Below are positions 1 through 10,276 of a stretch of DNA of 14,144 nucleotides, one piece after another; position 1 is the stretch's first letter, and each line of letters begins with the position of its first letter. The position numbers and the translations under genes are program-made. The notes under the pieces were generated by a model that was not told the DNA's origin, ran no database searches, and was given only the letters and a program-made list of their open reading frames with translations. The stretch is from Conidiobolus incongruus B7586 (Eukaryota; Entomophthoromycota; Entomophthoromycetes; Entomophthorales; Conidiobolaceae), in contig JNEM01007417.1 of the NCBI GenBank assembly GCA_000697335.1, positions 1-14,144 on the forward strand, in the 5' to 3' direction.

Positions 1-1185
1 AGTTCGATAAAAAATTCATATTAATTAAAAAAATAAATAATATGATTTTTATTTTTTTTATTTATTTTAAATCATATATTGGAATTATATTAAATAAAAA
101 TATTATAATCAAACCATTATTGATTCTTATAATAATATATAAATAAATATATTAAAAATCTTTTTTTATAAAAATTTTAAACCAATTATTCAAAATGAAG
201 CTTAAATATTCTTTTTGATTTGATTTTTATATTTAGACCTTATAATTTTTATATTATATTTATATATAAAGTGTTTTGTAATATTAATTAAAATATAGAA
301 AATTCAATTATATATGGAAATTTTAAAATTATAATATAATAAAATAATAAAATAATATAATATAAAATTTATCAATTCCTTTTGATATAGTTTTTTATCA
401 TTATAATAATTTCATAAGCTTTTGATTATTTAAATGAATTTATAAGAAATATTTGGAATATATATTTTTTGTCTTATATTTTAATACTTCTATAATAAAT
501 TTTCTTATCACTATTCAGTTTAATATTCAAAAGATTATTCATATTAAAAACTACTTATATTGGACACTATTGTATTTTCTTAAATTATCTATAATTATCC
601 ATTTAAGTTATTTTACACCCATCCAGTTTCAGGACTATCTTTTTTAAGTCTCTTTTTTCATTATAACTTATATACTACGATCTAACTACCAGTGTACATG
701 ATCACAAATAAAACTACAATAAAATTAATTATTTCCATTTGAATTTAATATTAATAATTTACATTTATATTAAGTCGATTAAAACTGCAGAAAAATTTGT
801 AGATTAACTCTAATATCCTACGTGATACACCTCTCAAAATTTTTTACAAGTTATTATATTCTTTAAGGAGCTAATTTATTGTCCGAATTCAACAATAACT
901 ACAATTTTGCATTGTGATATAACATATTATTCATTGCGATTTAGTTTAAATGTTATTCATTTTTTATCAAGTTATATCTTTCAATAAAACTATAAAATAT
1001 GCATTGAACTTCATTTGGTAATTAAAATAATCACATATTCTCATTCTTATTTCTATAATAATTGGATTATTAATTTGATTAAGTGATTGTCAATACAAGG
1101 AAATTAAATGTTATGTCCTTAATTATATAAATTAAACAAATAAATATCATATAAGATATTTATTTTATATAATATATATTATATA

Positions 1186-1205
1186 ATATATATATATATA
1201 TATAT
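1186..1205. repeat. (AT)10 dinucleotide microsatellite
   Basis: About ten uninterrupted AT units, at the end of a longer A/T-only tract beginning near 1156. It is self-complementary and likely to vary in length by replication slippage. No function is visible. Confidence 0.85.
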
Positions 1206-2745
1206 CAAAATTTATTTTTATTACATTGAGAATTGAAATTTGGTTTTTTATCCATAATTACTATCCTTGGGTATTCAAATTATTATATATTTAATATCAA
1301 TAATAGAACGAGAAAAGAATGATATATGAAAATAATGCTATGTATATATATTTTTTTAAAATAGCCAATTTCTCGAAATAGATAAAGCATAATTTCAATA
1401 ATTTTTAAAACCAATTTGACAGTGAACAGTATATAGAAAAAAATTCTATATTTTTTTGATCTCAAATAACATTTTTGTATTTTCAAATCATTTGAAAGTA
1501 CAACCTTAAACAAAAGAATGGCAAGTTTCAAATATACTGAAATTTGGAACTATCTAAATTTATTCAGTTATCCACTATTCACAATAGAACAAGGCATTAC
1601 TATAAATAATTTTGATTTATAGATATATTTTAAAACAAGGAAAATGCCTATTGGTCGGACATCCAAGTTTTATATTCTATTTTTATAAAGAGACATGACA
1701 AAAGTTTAAAATAACTTCAGTACTAAAATTAGATTGTTTTTATAGCATTTAATTGGCTTAATAAAATTATTTTATTGAGCAGATTAGGTAAAGAATTTAT
1801 TTATCAACATTATTCAAATAGTGAAGTATTTTCAAACGATTTTAGAACTTAGTAAGTTGTTTGAAAATATAATGTAAAGTGAGAATTTTTAATTGATATA
1901 CTATGGAATAATAGATGTTTTTAATAACAATAATTCCTTCATAACAAAAATTTAATGATTCAAAAAAATTAAATATCTATATTTACAAGGAATTTCCAAA
2001 TAAAATGAATGAAATTTTTAAACACTAATGTGCTTTTTGTTCAAATATCTATTACTTTTTTCATGTCAATGGCAATATAAAATTTTTAGACCAAGATGCC
2101 AATTGTAAACCAAAATACGAACCTCACAATTTGGTCACACTATTTAATCAATTGAAAAATGTAAAGTAGCAAGAATATTGAGGTTTAATTCTGTAAAAAG
2201 TATCCTTGAAAAATTATTTTTTGCATAAAATTGGGTATAAAATAAAATCATTTTTATAATATGCATATTTATTATTTACTTCAGACATAGCTGATATTTT
2301 TTAAACAATAATGTAAAAATCAAAGAGATACAAATTTGAAATTTAATGAAACTAAATTTGCCAAAATACATATAGATACGTGATGACTAGAGATAATTTG
2401 GAATTATAAATAGTTCTATTATTTTTATACTATTTAAAATTGATGCGTCAAAAGATAGATATTTTGTAATTTTACTCCTTGATTTTTAAAGGATTAATAC
2501 AAGTTTTCTAAATTGATATTATCCATTACCATTACCTAATATTTATTCAATCTGATATATTTTTTCTAATCAATATATCCTCTATTTTAGATATTGGATT
2601 TTTCGCTAATATCCTAGATTATATAAACAATTTAAGTAATTGTAATACAGAGTTAATTTATAAATATTCAAATTTGAAAATATAAAGAATATCAATCAAT
2701 AAAATATTTACCAAAGAGTGACAGAAACTCTCAATAATATTGATC

Positions 2746-2792
2746 TCAATAAGAAATGCAAAAGAAATAATTATAATTTTATTTCTTATTGA
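2746..2792. repeat. 12-bp perfect inverted repeat
   Basis: The arm TCAATAAGAAAT at 2746-2757 is matched by its exact reverse complement at 2781-2792, with a 23-base spacer. The match extends a few bases outward past one mismatch. The structure could fold as a hairpin. In DNA this AT-rich a 12-bp match can arise by chance, so its meaning is uncertain. Confidence 0.6.
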
Positions 2793-3446
2793 TATTTAAA
2801 TTCTATTGTAAAAATTAGAAATAATTAAATCTTCTGTAGTAATTTTTTGAAATGTAAAAATTTTTATTGAAACACTGGCACAGAACTTATTGATTGCATT
2901 AATAAAATGAAACAAGGATTAACTAATTCGAAGTAATATTTAGAATTAATGCAATTCATTTTCTTATTAGATAGTTAAAAATATAATATGATTATTTTTT
3001 AATCTATTTAATGTAATAAGTTATAGTGTTTTGATTCTCACTCTATTAATTTATATATTTAAAGAATGTTTTAAAGATTTGAATTAAATGGTTAACACTG
3101 TTATAACTTTAACTATAAATTTGAACATACTATATTTCGATTCAACATCAAACTTATTAAACTTAATGTTACAACAAATTATCATATTAGCACTATTCAA
3201 TATAAAGCTTGAACATTAAAAATATTACCATTGAATTAATTTAATTCCTAACAATTACCAACCTCTCAAAAATGATAGGATGATTCTACTATAAAGCTCC
3301 TAGTAATATACAAGTATTAGCCATTGATTTTCAAACCAATTCAAAGCAATGAAACAATGAGAAATAACCTGTCTATATTCTTTATAATTGATATTTTGAG
3401 AATTCGCTCAAAATAACAAAGTTAATTATTTTCAATTAAAGCACAT

Positions 3447-3526
3447 AATTTACTATTTTTCTTGACTGTAAGATTCTTAAAAAAATTTAATGCCTTGACA
3501 AATTTGAATAGAAAAAATAGTAAATT
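3447..3526. repeat. 16/17-bp near-perfect inverted repeat
   Basis: The left arm at 3447-3462 (AATTTACTATTTTTCT) is matched by the reverse complement of 3510-3526; the only difference is one extra T in the run of T. The spacer is 47 bases. A CAATT also lies just outside each arm, though at different distances. It may be a small hairpin, a remnant of a short non-autonomous element, or chance. No target-site duplication is evident. Confidence 0.55.
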
Positions 3527-3990
3527 CAATTGAATATACTCAAATTCTTGAACAATAAATATAATTAAACAAAAATAAAATATAGCCTTAATAAATATTT
3601 GATATATTAATAGTTAATTGAGAAGCCTATCAAAAGGAATGATAAATAATATTTCTAGAATATTTCTTTTCTAATACAGATATTATCTCAATAATATCAG
3701 ATTAACATTTATCGATATATTAATAACAAAATATCAGCTCTTCTCCTTTTTCATTGATATGACCGCAAAAATGAACTCATGTCAGAACTATTCAATATCA
3801 AAGTATTATGATTGCAACGTGATATTAAAGTTAAAATATTTTTGAAATTCTTTTCATTCATTTCTCATTGATATCTTTCAGATTTCCCAAAAAGAATGAA
3901 ATAACCATAATTGGGAATTTGAAATATTTGTATTACTTGTATTAGTAAAATGAAAAAGAAATAATAAATCCGTTAATGGATTCTGATAAA

Positions 3991-4008
3991 ATAATAATAA
4001 TAATAATA
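3991..4008. repeat. (ATA)6 trinucleotide microsatellite
   Basis: Six perfect ATA units inside AT-rich noncoding DNA. Nothing suggests that it is translated. Confidence 0.85.
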
Positions 4009-4404
4009 TATTTTTTTAACTAAATCACATTTAATAAAAATTCTTAAAATTTATATTACAAAGTATGAATTATTCATACTTAAAAATGTAATATAAATTA
4101 TTAAAATTAATAAAATTAAGTAATATTCAAATAATAAACAAAGAACAAATGTGGAATGAGAAATTTTAACAAAAAAATTCAAAATAATGATATAATTTCA
4201 GAATTTTTGTGATTTTTAGTGGAAATAGTATAAGAAACTTATTACTCATTCAAATTACAAATTCAAAATAAAAGTATTTTGTTAAATTGACAAATTACTT
4301 AATATGTTTCAGCCATTCAAAGATTGCATCAAGTAATCAATTTATAATATTTACCTTTTCAGTTATTTTCTTGCTGCTCTATGTAATTCTAAAGAATTGA
4401 ATAT

Positions 4405-5400
4405 TAGAGATAACTGATTAGCGTGCGAATATAGCCTAGATTTTAAGAACTTAAGGAGAGAAATGATGTAATAATGGATAACTCAAGTGATGGGACTCGT
4501 GTAAATTTTTCAAGATTTTGGAAAAACACTTTTGGTTAAATTACTTAATTAAAATTCGGGACGATTCACGGATATCTTATCCCTATTACAGGAATTCAAC
4601 CTATATAGCCATATCATTTCTATACGGATTTGGGAGCGTGGCTGAACATTTAAACTTTATTTTCGCGGATTCATTGAAATATTTTAGGAAGATTTGATGG
4701 TCGCTGAACGATAGTGATCTATTAAAGCGCTGATTCGACAGGTCAAGCCTTTGATCTTTGTCTATTGGTACAAAAACCACTGACCCAATAACATAAATAA
4801 TTTGGATTTATTTTGAACAAGGATCGATATGATTATTGTGATATGCTGAATTTCTTGCTTAAAAAACAAAACTTCGTGTTCAGTTCCAAAACTGAATTTC
4901 ATATGAAATAATACAAATTCAAAACCTATGAATATGAATGATATTAATAATGTTGTATGTGGAAATGGTGATACTGAGTGCAATGTATTGATCCAATATC
5001 AAGATAGGCTCAGATTGGTTGTTGAGTGAAGTGTGTAAGTTTAAAGATTTTGATGATTGGACTATTTATAAAATTAATAAACCCTCTCATGACGTTTTTT
5101 CCTTAACTTTAATGGTGAAAAGATTATATTGGATATAATTTGCTTCTCTGATTCAGTCGATTCTTATAGTAAGCCAGGATAGAATTTTGATTGCTTGAAT
5201 ATGGTAATATAATTTACTGCATGAGATGTCTATATTTAATTGTATTGACTAGGTTATTAGAAAAATTCAAAAGAGAGGTTTGCATAGGTAAATCAAAATC
5301 ATATGGTTTATGACATTGACTAAAGATGATTGGGCAAATTCATGGTTAATTCGTGTTTTTAAGTCTCCACGTAGTTGATATTTTGATATTTAATAAACTG
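4405..5400. other. Less AT-rich tract of unknown origin, possibly decayed
   Basis: From about 4405 the base composition changes visibly: GC-containing words such as GCGTGCGAA, GGGAGCGTGG and AAAGCGCTG appear and poly-A/T runs become rarer. The tract leads into the promoter of the DPBB gene. No frame gives a long clean reading, and I cannot match the short readable pieces to a known family. It may be a decayed gene or mobile element, or a long regulatory region. I do not claim a product. Confidence 0.35.
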
Positions 5401-5769
5401 AGCTCGTGCGAAAACCGACGAAACTACTAAATATGATTGGCCCAGAAAGCGAACTTCACCATCCACCAATTGTGGTTGCAAATTAAGTGCTGTGTGGAAT
5501 TGCAGTTCAGCTTCTTTCATTTCTGCACCCATCCTATTATCATTAATGAGAATTCATGGATCTTTCTTTTGGTGATTTGATAAACCTTAACTCCTGTTAT
5601 CAAGAATCTTTGGAATTTGTGAAAATGCAAACAATGTTCAATATAAATAGACGCTTCTTTTCATGGATATCACTCACAATTAAAATTGATTTTTAATTGA
5701 TCTAATTGATCTCTTTATTTATTCGTCCGTTACAGATTTTTTTTAATTTCAAAACAAGTACTATCCAAG
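5401..5769 (+). promoter_or_regulatory. Upstream region and leader of the DPBB gene
   Basis: A TATA-like box, TATAAATA, lies at 5642-5649, about 120 bases before the ATG, so transcription probably starts near 5670-5690 and leaves a leader of roughly 80-100 bases. CCAAT-type boxes lie at 5436-5440 (ATTGG, reverse orientation) and 5466-5470 (CCAAT). The leader holds three AATTGAT copies (5684-5690, 5695-5701 and 5704-5710), the last two extended to AATTGATCT. A TTACAG at 5730-5735 could be a 3' splice site, but I see no convincing 5' partner, so a leader intron is not called. Confidence 0.5.
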
Positions 5770-7023
5770 ATGCGTTCTTTAATTTCCTTGATCTTAGCTT
5801 CCTCTGCCTCCGCAGCTCTTTCTGGCAATCAAAAGATTACTACTCATAACTATGAAGCAGTTCGTAGTGCTTTGGACACTAATCCTGTCTTCTGTGGTTA
5901 TCCTGGATCTCAACTTGATATCACCAGAATTACTGCTGTTCAAGGTTTAACCAAAGATCAATGTGGTGCTTGTCTGAAAATTTGTAATGCTGATGATCCT
6001 TCAAAGTTCCAATATGTTATGGCTGTTGATCGTGGTGGTGTTGGTTTGGATTTAGCTACTGCTGCTTTCCAAAAGTTGTTCGATGATGTCACTGGTGTCT
6101 ATCCTGCTATTTGGGAGCAAGTTGATTCTTCATTCTGTTCAGGTATTTTGAGAACATCTGATCAATATAATGTCAAACCTGCTCCTCCCGTTCAAGTTCA
6201 GGCTGCTACCACCACCCAAGCCTATACCACCATTAACCCTCCTGTTTATGCTACCACTACTACTACTACTACTACTACCAATCCCCCCGTTTACGCCACT
6301 ACTACCACCACCAATCCTCCTGTTGTCCCCACCACCACTACTACTACCACTACCACCAATCCTCCTGTAGTTCCCACTACCACCACTACTACCTCCGATG
6401 CTTACCCCGTTAAGACTACTACTACAACTAATGCTTACCCTGTTAAGACTACTACTACCTCCGATGCTTACCCCGTTAAGACCACCACCACTGATGCTTA
6501 CCCCGTTAAGACTACTACTACAACTAATGCTTACCCTGTTAAGACTACTACTACCACTGATGCTTACCCTGTTAAGACTACTACTACCACTGATGCTTAC
6601 CCTGTTAAGACTACTACTACCACTGATGCTTACCCCGTTAAGACTACTACTACAACTGATGCTTACCCTGTTAAGACTACTACTACCACTGATGCTTACC
6701 CTGTTAAGACTACTACTACCACTGATGCTTACCCTGTTAAGACTACTACTACCACTGATGCTTACCCTGTTAAGACTACTACTACCACTGATGCTTACCC
6801 TGTTAAGACTACTACTACCACTGATGCTTACCCTGTTAAGACTACTACTACCACTGATGCTTACCCTGTTAAGACTACTACTACCACTGATGCTTACCCC
6901 GTTAAGACTACTACTACAACTGATGCTTACCCTGTTAAGACCACTACCACCATTACTCCCTACCCTGTCTATCCCACCTCCGCTCATCATGGCAAATGCC
7001 GTCCCCGTCATGTTCGCTCCTAA
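5770..7023 (+). CDS. Secreted DPBB (RlpA/barwin-like) protein with Thr-rich 11-residue repeat tail
   Basis: This is an intron-less 417-residue gene. Residues 1-16 form a signal peptide with likely cleavage after the SASAA stretch. Residues about 22-127 resemble fungal double-psi beta-barrel (RlpA-like/expansin-like) domains: VFCGYPGS near 40-47, CGACLKIC at 65-72, YVMAVDRGG at 82-90, GLDLATAAFQKL at 92-103, and a closing VDSSFCSG at 118-125. Cysteines at 42, 65, 68, 72 and 123 suit disulfides in a secreted fold. Asp87 and Asp94 occupy the acidic positions usual in the barrel. Activity is unknown; many fungal relatives bind wall polysaccharide or have no demonstrated enzyme activity. Residues 147-208 are Thr runs separated by NPPVY/NPPVV, 210-395 are seventeen DAYPVK-TTTTT units, and the end is basic, with HHGKC and RPRHVRS. 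There is no C-terminal hydrophobic GPI signal, so release or wall attachment without a GPI anchor is likely. The ATG follows the TATA box at a sensible distance and starts the signal peptide. The domain call is strong; the role as a wall stalk is inferred. Confidence 0.85.
   Translation: MRSLISLILASSASAALSGNQKITTHNYEAVRSALDTNPVFCGYPGSQLDITRITAVQGLTKDQCGACLKICNADDPSKFQYVMAVDRGGVGLDLATAAFQKLFDDVTGVYPAIWEQVDSSFCSGILRTSDQYNVKPAPPVQVQAATTTQAYTTINPPVYATTTTTTTTTNPPVYATTTTTNPPVVPTTTTTTTTTNPPVVPTTTTTTSDAYPVKTTTTTNAYPVKTTTTSDAYPVKTTTTDAYPVKTTTTTNAYPVKTTTTTDAYPVKTTTTTDAYPVKTTTTTDAYPVKTTTTTDAYPVKTTTTTDAYPVKTTTTTDAYPVKTTTTTDAYPVKTTTTTDAYPVKTTTTTDAYPVKTTTTTDAYPVKTTTTTDAYPVKTTTTTDAYPVKTTTTITPYPVYPTSAHHGKCRPRHVRS
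6235..6396 (+). repeat. Degenerate NPPV / poly-Thr coding repeat
   Basis: Four modules begin with Asn-Pro-Pro-Val at residues 156, 171, 182 and 197, continue with YA or VP, and end in Thr runs of 9, 5, 9 and 6 residues. The mixture of ACT and ACC codons shows older divergence than in the array that follows. The segment is a rigid, probably O-mannosylated linker between the barrel domain and the 11-residue array. The Thr runs differ in length, which suggests codon-level slippage. Confidence 0.85.
6397..6954 (+). repeat. 33-bp coding minisatellite, 17 units
   Basis: Units start at 6397, 6430, 6463, 6493, 6526, 6559 and then every 33 bases to 6922. Each encodes Asp/Asn-Ala-Tyr-Pro-Val-Lys followed by Thr, and one unit (6463) is 30 bp because it has one Thr codon fewer. 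The 9th to 15th units (6658-6888) are identical at the base level. Units 1, 4, 8 and 16 instead carry CCC for Pro together with ACA for the fourth Thr. A degenerate PYPVY copy follows the last full unit. The 33-bp period keeps the frame, so copy number can change without breaking the protein. Confidence 0.95.
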
Positions 7024-7124
7024 GTCATTAATTTAATTGTTTATAGATCAATTTTTAATATATTGATTATAGCAATGTCAAATGTCTGGAACGTTTGAAA
7101 ATATAGCATTTTGTTAAATATCCA

Positions 7125-7130
7125 AATAAA
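7125..7130 (+). terminator. Poly(A) signal of the DPBB gene
   Basis: A canonical AATAAA lies about 100 bases after the TAA stop at 7021-7023, in AT-rich DNA. It is the best candidate for 3' end formation, though fungal poly(A) signals are loose and nearby A/T-rich words could also serve. Confidence 0.45.
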
Positions 7131-8124
7131 TCATTTTCACATTTATAAATTACACTTCAATTGATTACAAATTTTTTATTTATTTTCTTTATATTAGATT
7201 AACACTATACTATATCATCATGATTTCTAATGTTCATTATCAATGATATCTAGATTTGTATGATTACAAATATTACTCTCTACTGAGTAATTATTCAATA
7301 ATATCGCATCATTTTCATTTTACAAATCACTAAACACGATTTTGTTTTATGTAATTTGTGTAATCAGTTTAATCAAAATACTGTAGTCCCTTTATTCTAA
7401 AATTCTTAGTATAACTCCTATAAAGCTGCGAATATACCTGCAATTAATAATACATAAAGAAGTGTAAAAATTACTAAACATATCAATAATTATTAAAACA
7501 AAGATAGGAGGCTATAATACAAACAAATTTAAAAAAAATTCAATTCTTTATTATTGTAGAATTTGACAAAATAATATTTTGTTAAAGTTTTTATTTCTCC
7601 TTTTTAACATACCACAATAAATAATACTTCATAACAAAACGAACCTTATTAATATAAGTAATAATTGTATAAATGGAATTTTTAATTAATAAAAGGTAAA
7701 AACTCGTTAGTAATTGAATGAATTTATATTGAATATAACAACTAGAAATTTACCCTATAAGGATCAATATACCTCTAAATGATAGTTAATAATTGATATC
7801 ATTGTAAGTTATTACTTTAATTTCAAATTAACAATTATCTATAAATCAATTTTATCCTATTTATTTCATTGTCAACTTGATGTTTATCATTTGATTAAAG
7901 TATATTTTTTGTAATTTTTTTCAATGTTAAATGGAACTATGTTGCGAATGACCAATTTGAGGGTGCCTTCAATATAGTTACTTTGTTTAATTCCTAGAAA
8001 TAATATGAAATTGAAGTAACTGAGGTTATGCTATTATTCGATCCTTAAAATTTAATAAATATTAGATGTAATTCTATTTTAAAAAAACCTAAATATAATC
8101 CAAATTTTATTAATAAAATAAAGC

Positions 8125-8178
8125 AATTCAAGTCATAATAAAAATAAATATTTATTTTAAAATAGATTTACTTGAATT
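8125..8178. repeat. Imperfect 54-bp palindrome
   Basis: The outer arms AATTCAAGT (8125-8133) and ACTTGAATT (8170-8178) pair exactly. Between them, AAATAAATATTTATTT around 8150 is itself palindromic, so the whole could fold as an interrupted hairpin or cruciform. AT-rich DNA makes such structures fairly common, and no function is shown. Confidence 0.5.
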
Positions 8179-10259
8179 CTACTATAAATTACTTTTCACA
8201 TTGAATAAATTTTTTAAAATAGAGTTTAAAGTAAATGCTATCTATAAAAGTATATAAATGCAGTTGAAATGCAATTTAATGAAAAAATCACGGATTTTGT
8301 ACATTTTATCCTAAACTTATATATTTGCCAATTAAAGTAATATAACTACTATATCTGGAATATGAAATCAATTAAAATGAAGAAATATCAGATGATTAAT
8401 AGAAAAATAAATTATTTTTTATCCGATAAAATATTAATATTACGAATACTTTGAATAATATATTCAATTCTAGTGTTTTATTGTTTAAAGCGATAGAAAT
8501 TAAATGATTTATTAAATTTTCATATTTATTCAAATAATTTTTTAAATAATGGCATAACTAAATAGCAGTAAAATTATTTTAAGATAGTTACTTATTATAT
8601 TCTATTTAACAAGAATTTAAATTTTGTTGAAAAAATGAAATAAAAAAGTATTTTAAATGTTGCAGAAACTTTTTTAAGCCATTGATATAAAAAATATGTT
8701 TGTATGGGATTAATGCAATTTATTCACTTAAAAATATTTTTGCAAATTGAATTTTTCCAAATGTCTCTAAATTCAAGAATATTACCATTTTACTGTTTTG
8801 TTATGTTTATTGCTATATCGAATATTAATTAGCTTAAAATTTCATTTTGTTATGATATAATATCTTTCCTATTTAATATTTTATACTTTAATTTTGAAAT
8901 GATGAATTTTAAAGTATTCCGATGCCATATTCAAACCCTAAATATCAGATTCAAAACAGTTCGATCAAAATGCTTATTTGGCATATTTCATATATTGATT
9001 CATTTGTTGATATCCACATGACAATTAATATTGAGACTTTTACCGATCAATCTTGTATTGATAAAGATCTTTTACTCATTATTATTCAGAAAATACCCAG
9101 ATAAATCCGATAAAAATGATAACTAATAAATCCATTAAAATTTATTTTAGGGTTCTATTGAGAATTTAATCATTATCCAATCAAATGAAGCAATATTAAA
9201 TATACTTGGATATATTTTATTCAGATGGAGATTTGACGTGTTTAATCTGTTTCTCACCTCATACAGTCGTTAAATTTCACCTTTTTCAATATTCAATTAA
9301 ATTAAATATTTCTTCCAAATTTAGCCAATTAAAACAAATTCGATATTAATTAATTTGATATTTTTAATTAAATTATTGTTTTCAAAAATATAAGACTTAA
9401 ATTATTGGATAAACTAAGTTTTTATTAGAATTTTATTAGAAAAATATTTAAGAATATTTAGTGAATATTTCATATGAAGTTTTGATTTGTTTTCTTTAAT
9501 TTTTCATTTGGTTGAAAGACATTTTGTATCGTTTGTTAAACAATAATGATAATGATTAATATCTGGTTTTGAAAGGTTTTTGAATAGAAATTCTCTTGTA
9601 ATTGTGGTTTGAATAAGAAATTTTTGTTAAATTTTAATATACTCTTTCTAAAATCAAAGTCATTCTCTCATATTATTATAGTTTAATATTAAGGAATTTA
9701 GACTAAAATTGATATTTAAAGGTAAAACCAATAATATATTCTAGTATATCACTTATTTTTCAAATAATTATATCAGAATAGATATACTATAAAATTTTTG
9801 ATGTTAAATTTTTATTAGTAAAATATGCTATATTTTGATTTATTATTGTTAATTTTCTTTAACATGCAGAATTTTATCATTAATATAAATTCAAAAACGA
9901 ATCAGTTTAATTTTGCATCATTTTATTCAGAGTTTGTATCATAGTCATTGAATGTGATTTTGATATACATACGTTTTAGATTTTATTTCAAAATTAATGA
10001 ACCAAACTATAAATGTAGTGATCAATAAAATAAACAGTTAAAATACTATATTTATTTTTTATAACCTTAATTTATTTCCGAATTAAATTTCAAGTAACAA
10101 ATTAATCTATTTCAAAATTACATATATGAAAATATTTAAATCTTTTCTATTCTATAACTTTATTAAAATCACTTAAATTTTAAAAATATATTTATATGAA
10201 AATTTCAGAATTATTGAAATAATATTTATCTTGAAAAATATGATAATTAATAATACAAA

Positions 10260-10276
10260 ATATATATATATATATA
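10260..10276. repeat. (AT)8 dinucleotide microsatellite
   Basis: An uninterrupted AT run of 17 bases in noncoding DNA. It is likely to be length-variable, with no visible role. Confidence 0.8.

Larger units (their letters stand above)
1..4404. other. AT-rich spacer with no recognisable gene
   Basis: This stretch is almost entirely A and T, with long A and T runs. The few open stretches are under about 85 codons, mostly begin at TTG rather than ATG, and encode only Ile/Leu/Phe/Tyr/Asn/Lys-rich peptides of the kind AT-rich noise gives. I recognise no protein domain, tRNA or rRNA. It holds simple repeats and some inverted repeats, listed separately. It may be an AT-rich gene-poor block of the kind seen in several fungal genomes; whether it lies near a centromere or telomere cannot be told from here. 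Confidence 0.7.

Noticed and set aside
453-647. 64-codon plus-strand open stretch
   Set aside because: Starts at TTG and is composed of Ile/Leu/Tyr/Phe/Asn from AT-rich DNA; no protein features.
1283-1531. 82-codon minus-strand open stretch with hydrophobic segments
   Set aside because: Starts at TTG and is hydrophobic only because T-rich codons give Phe/Leu/Ile; no upstream or downstream gene signals.
4762-4983. 73-codon minus-strand open stretch
   Set aside because: Starts at TTG, has no domain, and lies in the unexplained island without supporting signals.
5571-5735. Possible intron in the DPBB leader ending at TTACAG
   Set aside because: No convincing donor sequence, and the TATA box at 5642 lies inside the proposed intron.
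6139-7011. Long open stretch (290 codons) antisense to the repeat array, Ser/Gly-rich
   Set aside because: The 33-bp period is a multiple of three and its unit lacks stops in this antisense frame, so the array opens it automatically. It has no signal or domain, and the sense frame has a signal peptide and a barrel domain.
6398-7036. Second plus-strand frame open through the array (Leu/Pro/Met/Arg repeats)
   Set aside because: A frame-shifted shadow of the same 33-bp unit; its composition is implausible for a protein and it has no independent start region.
8922-9104. 60-codon ATG-started ORF with Leu/Ile-rich end, vaguely F-box-like
   Set aside because: Too short, no full domain, no supporting exon or promoter, and within chance length.
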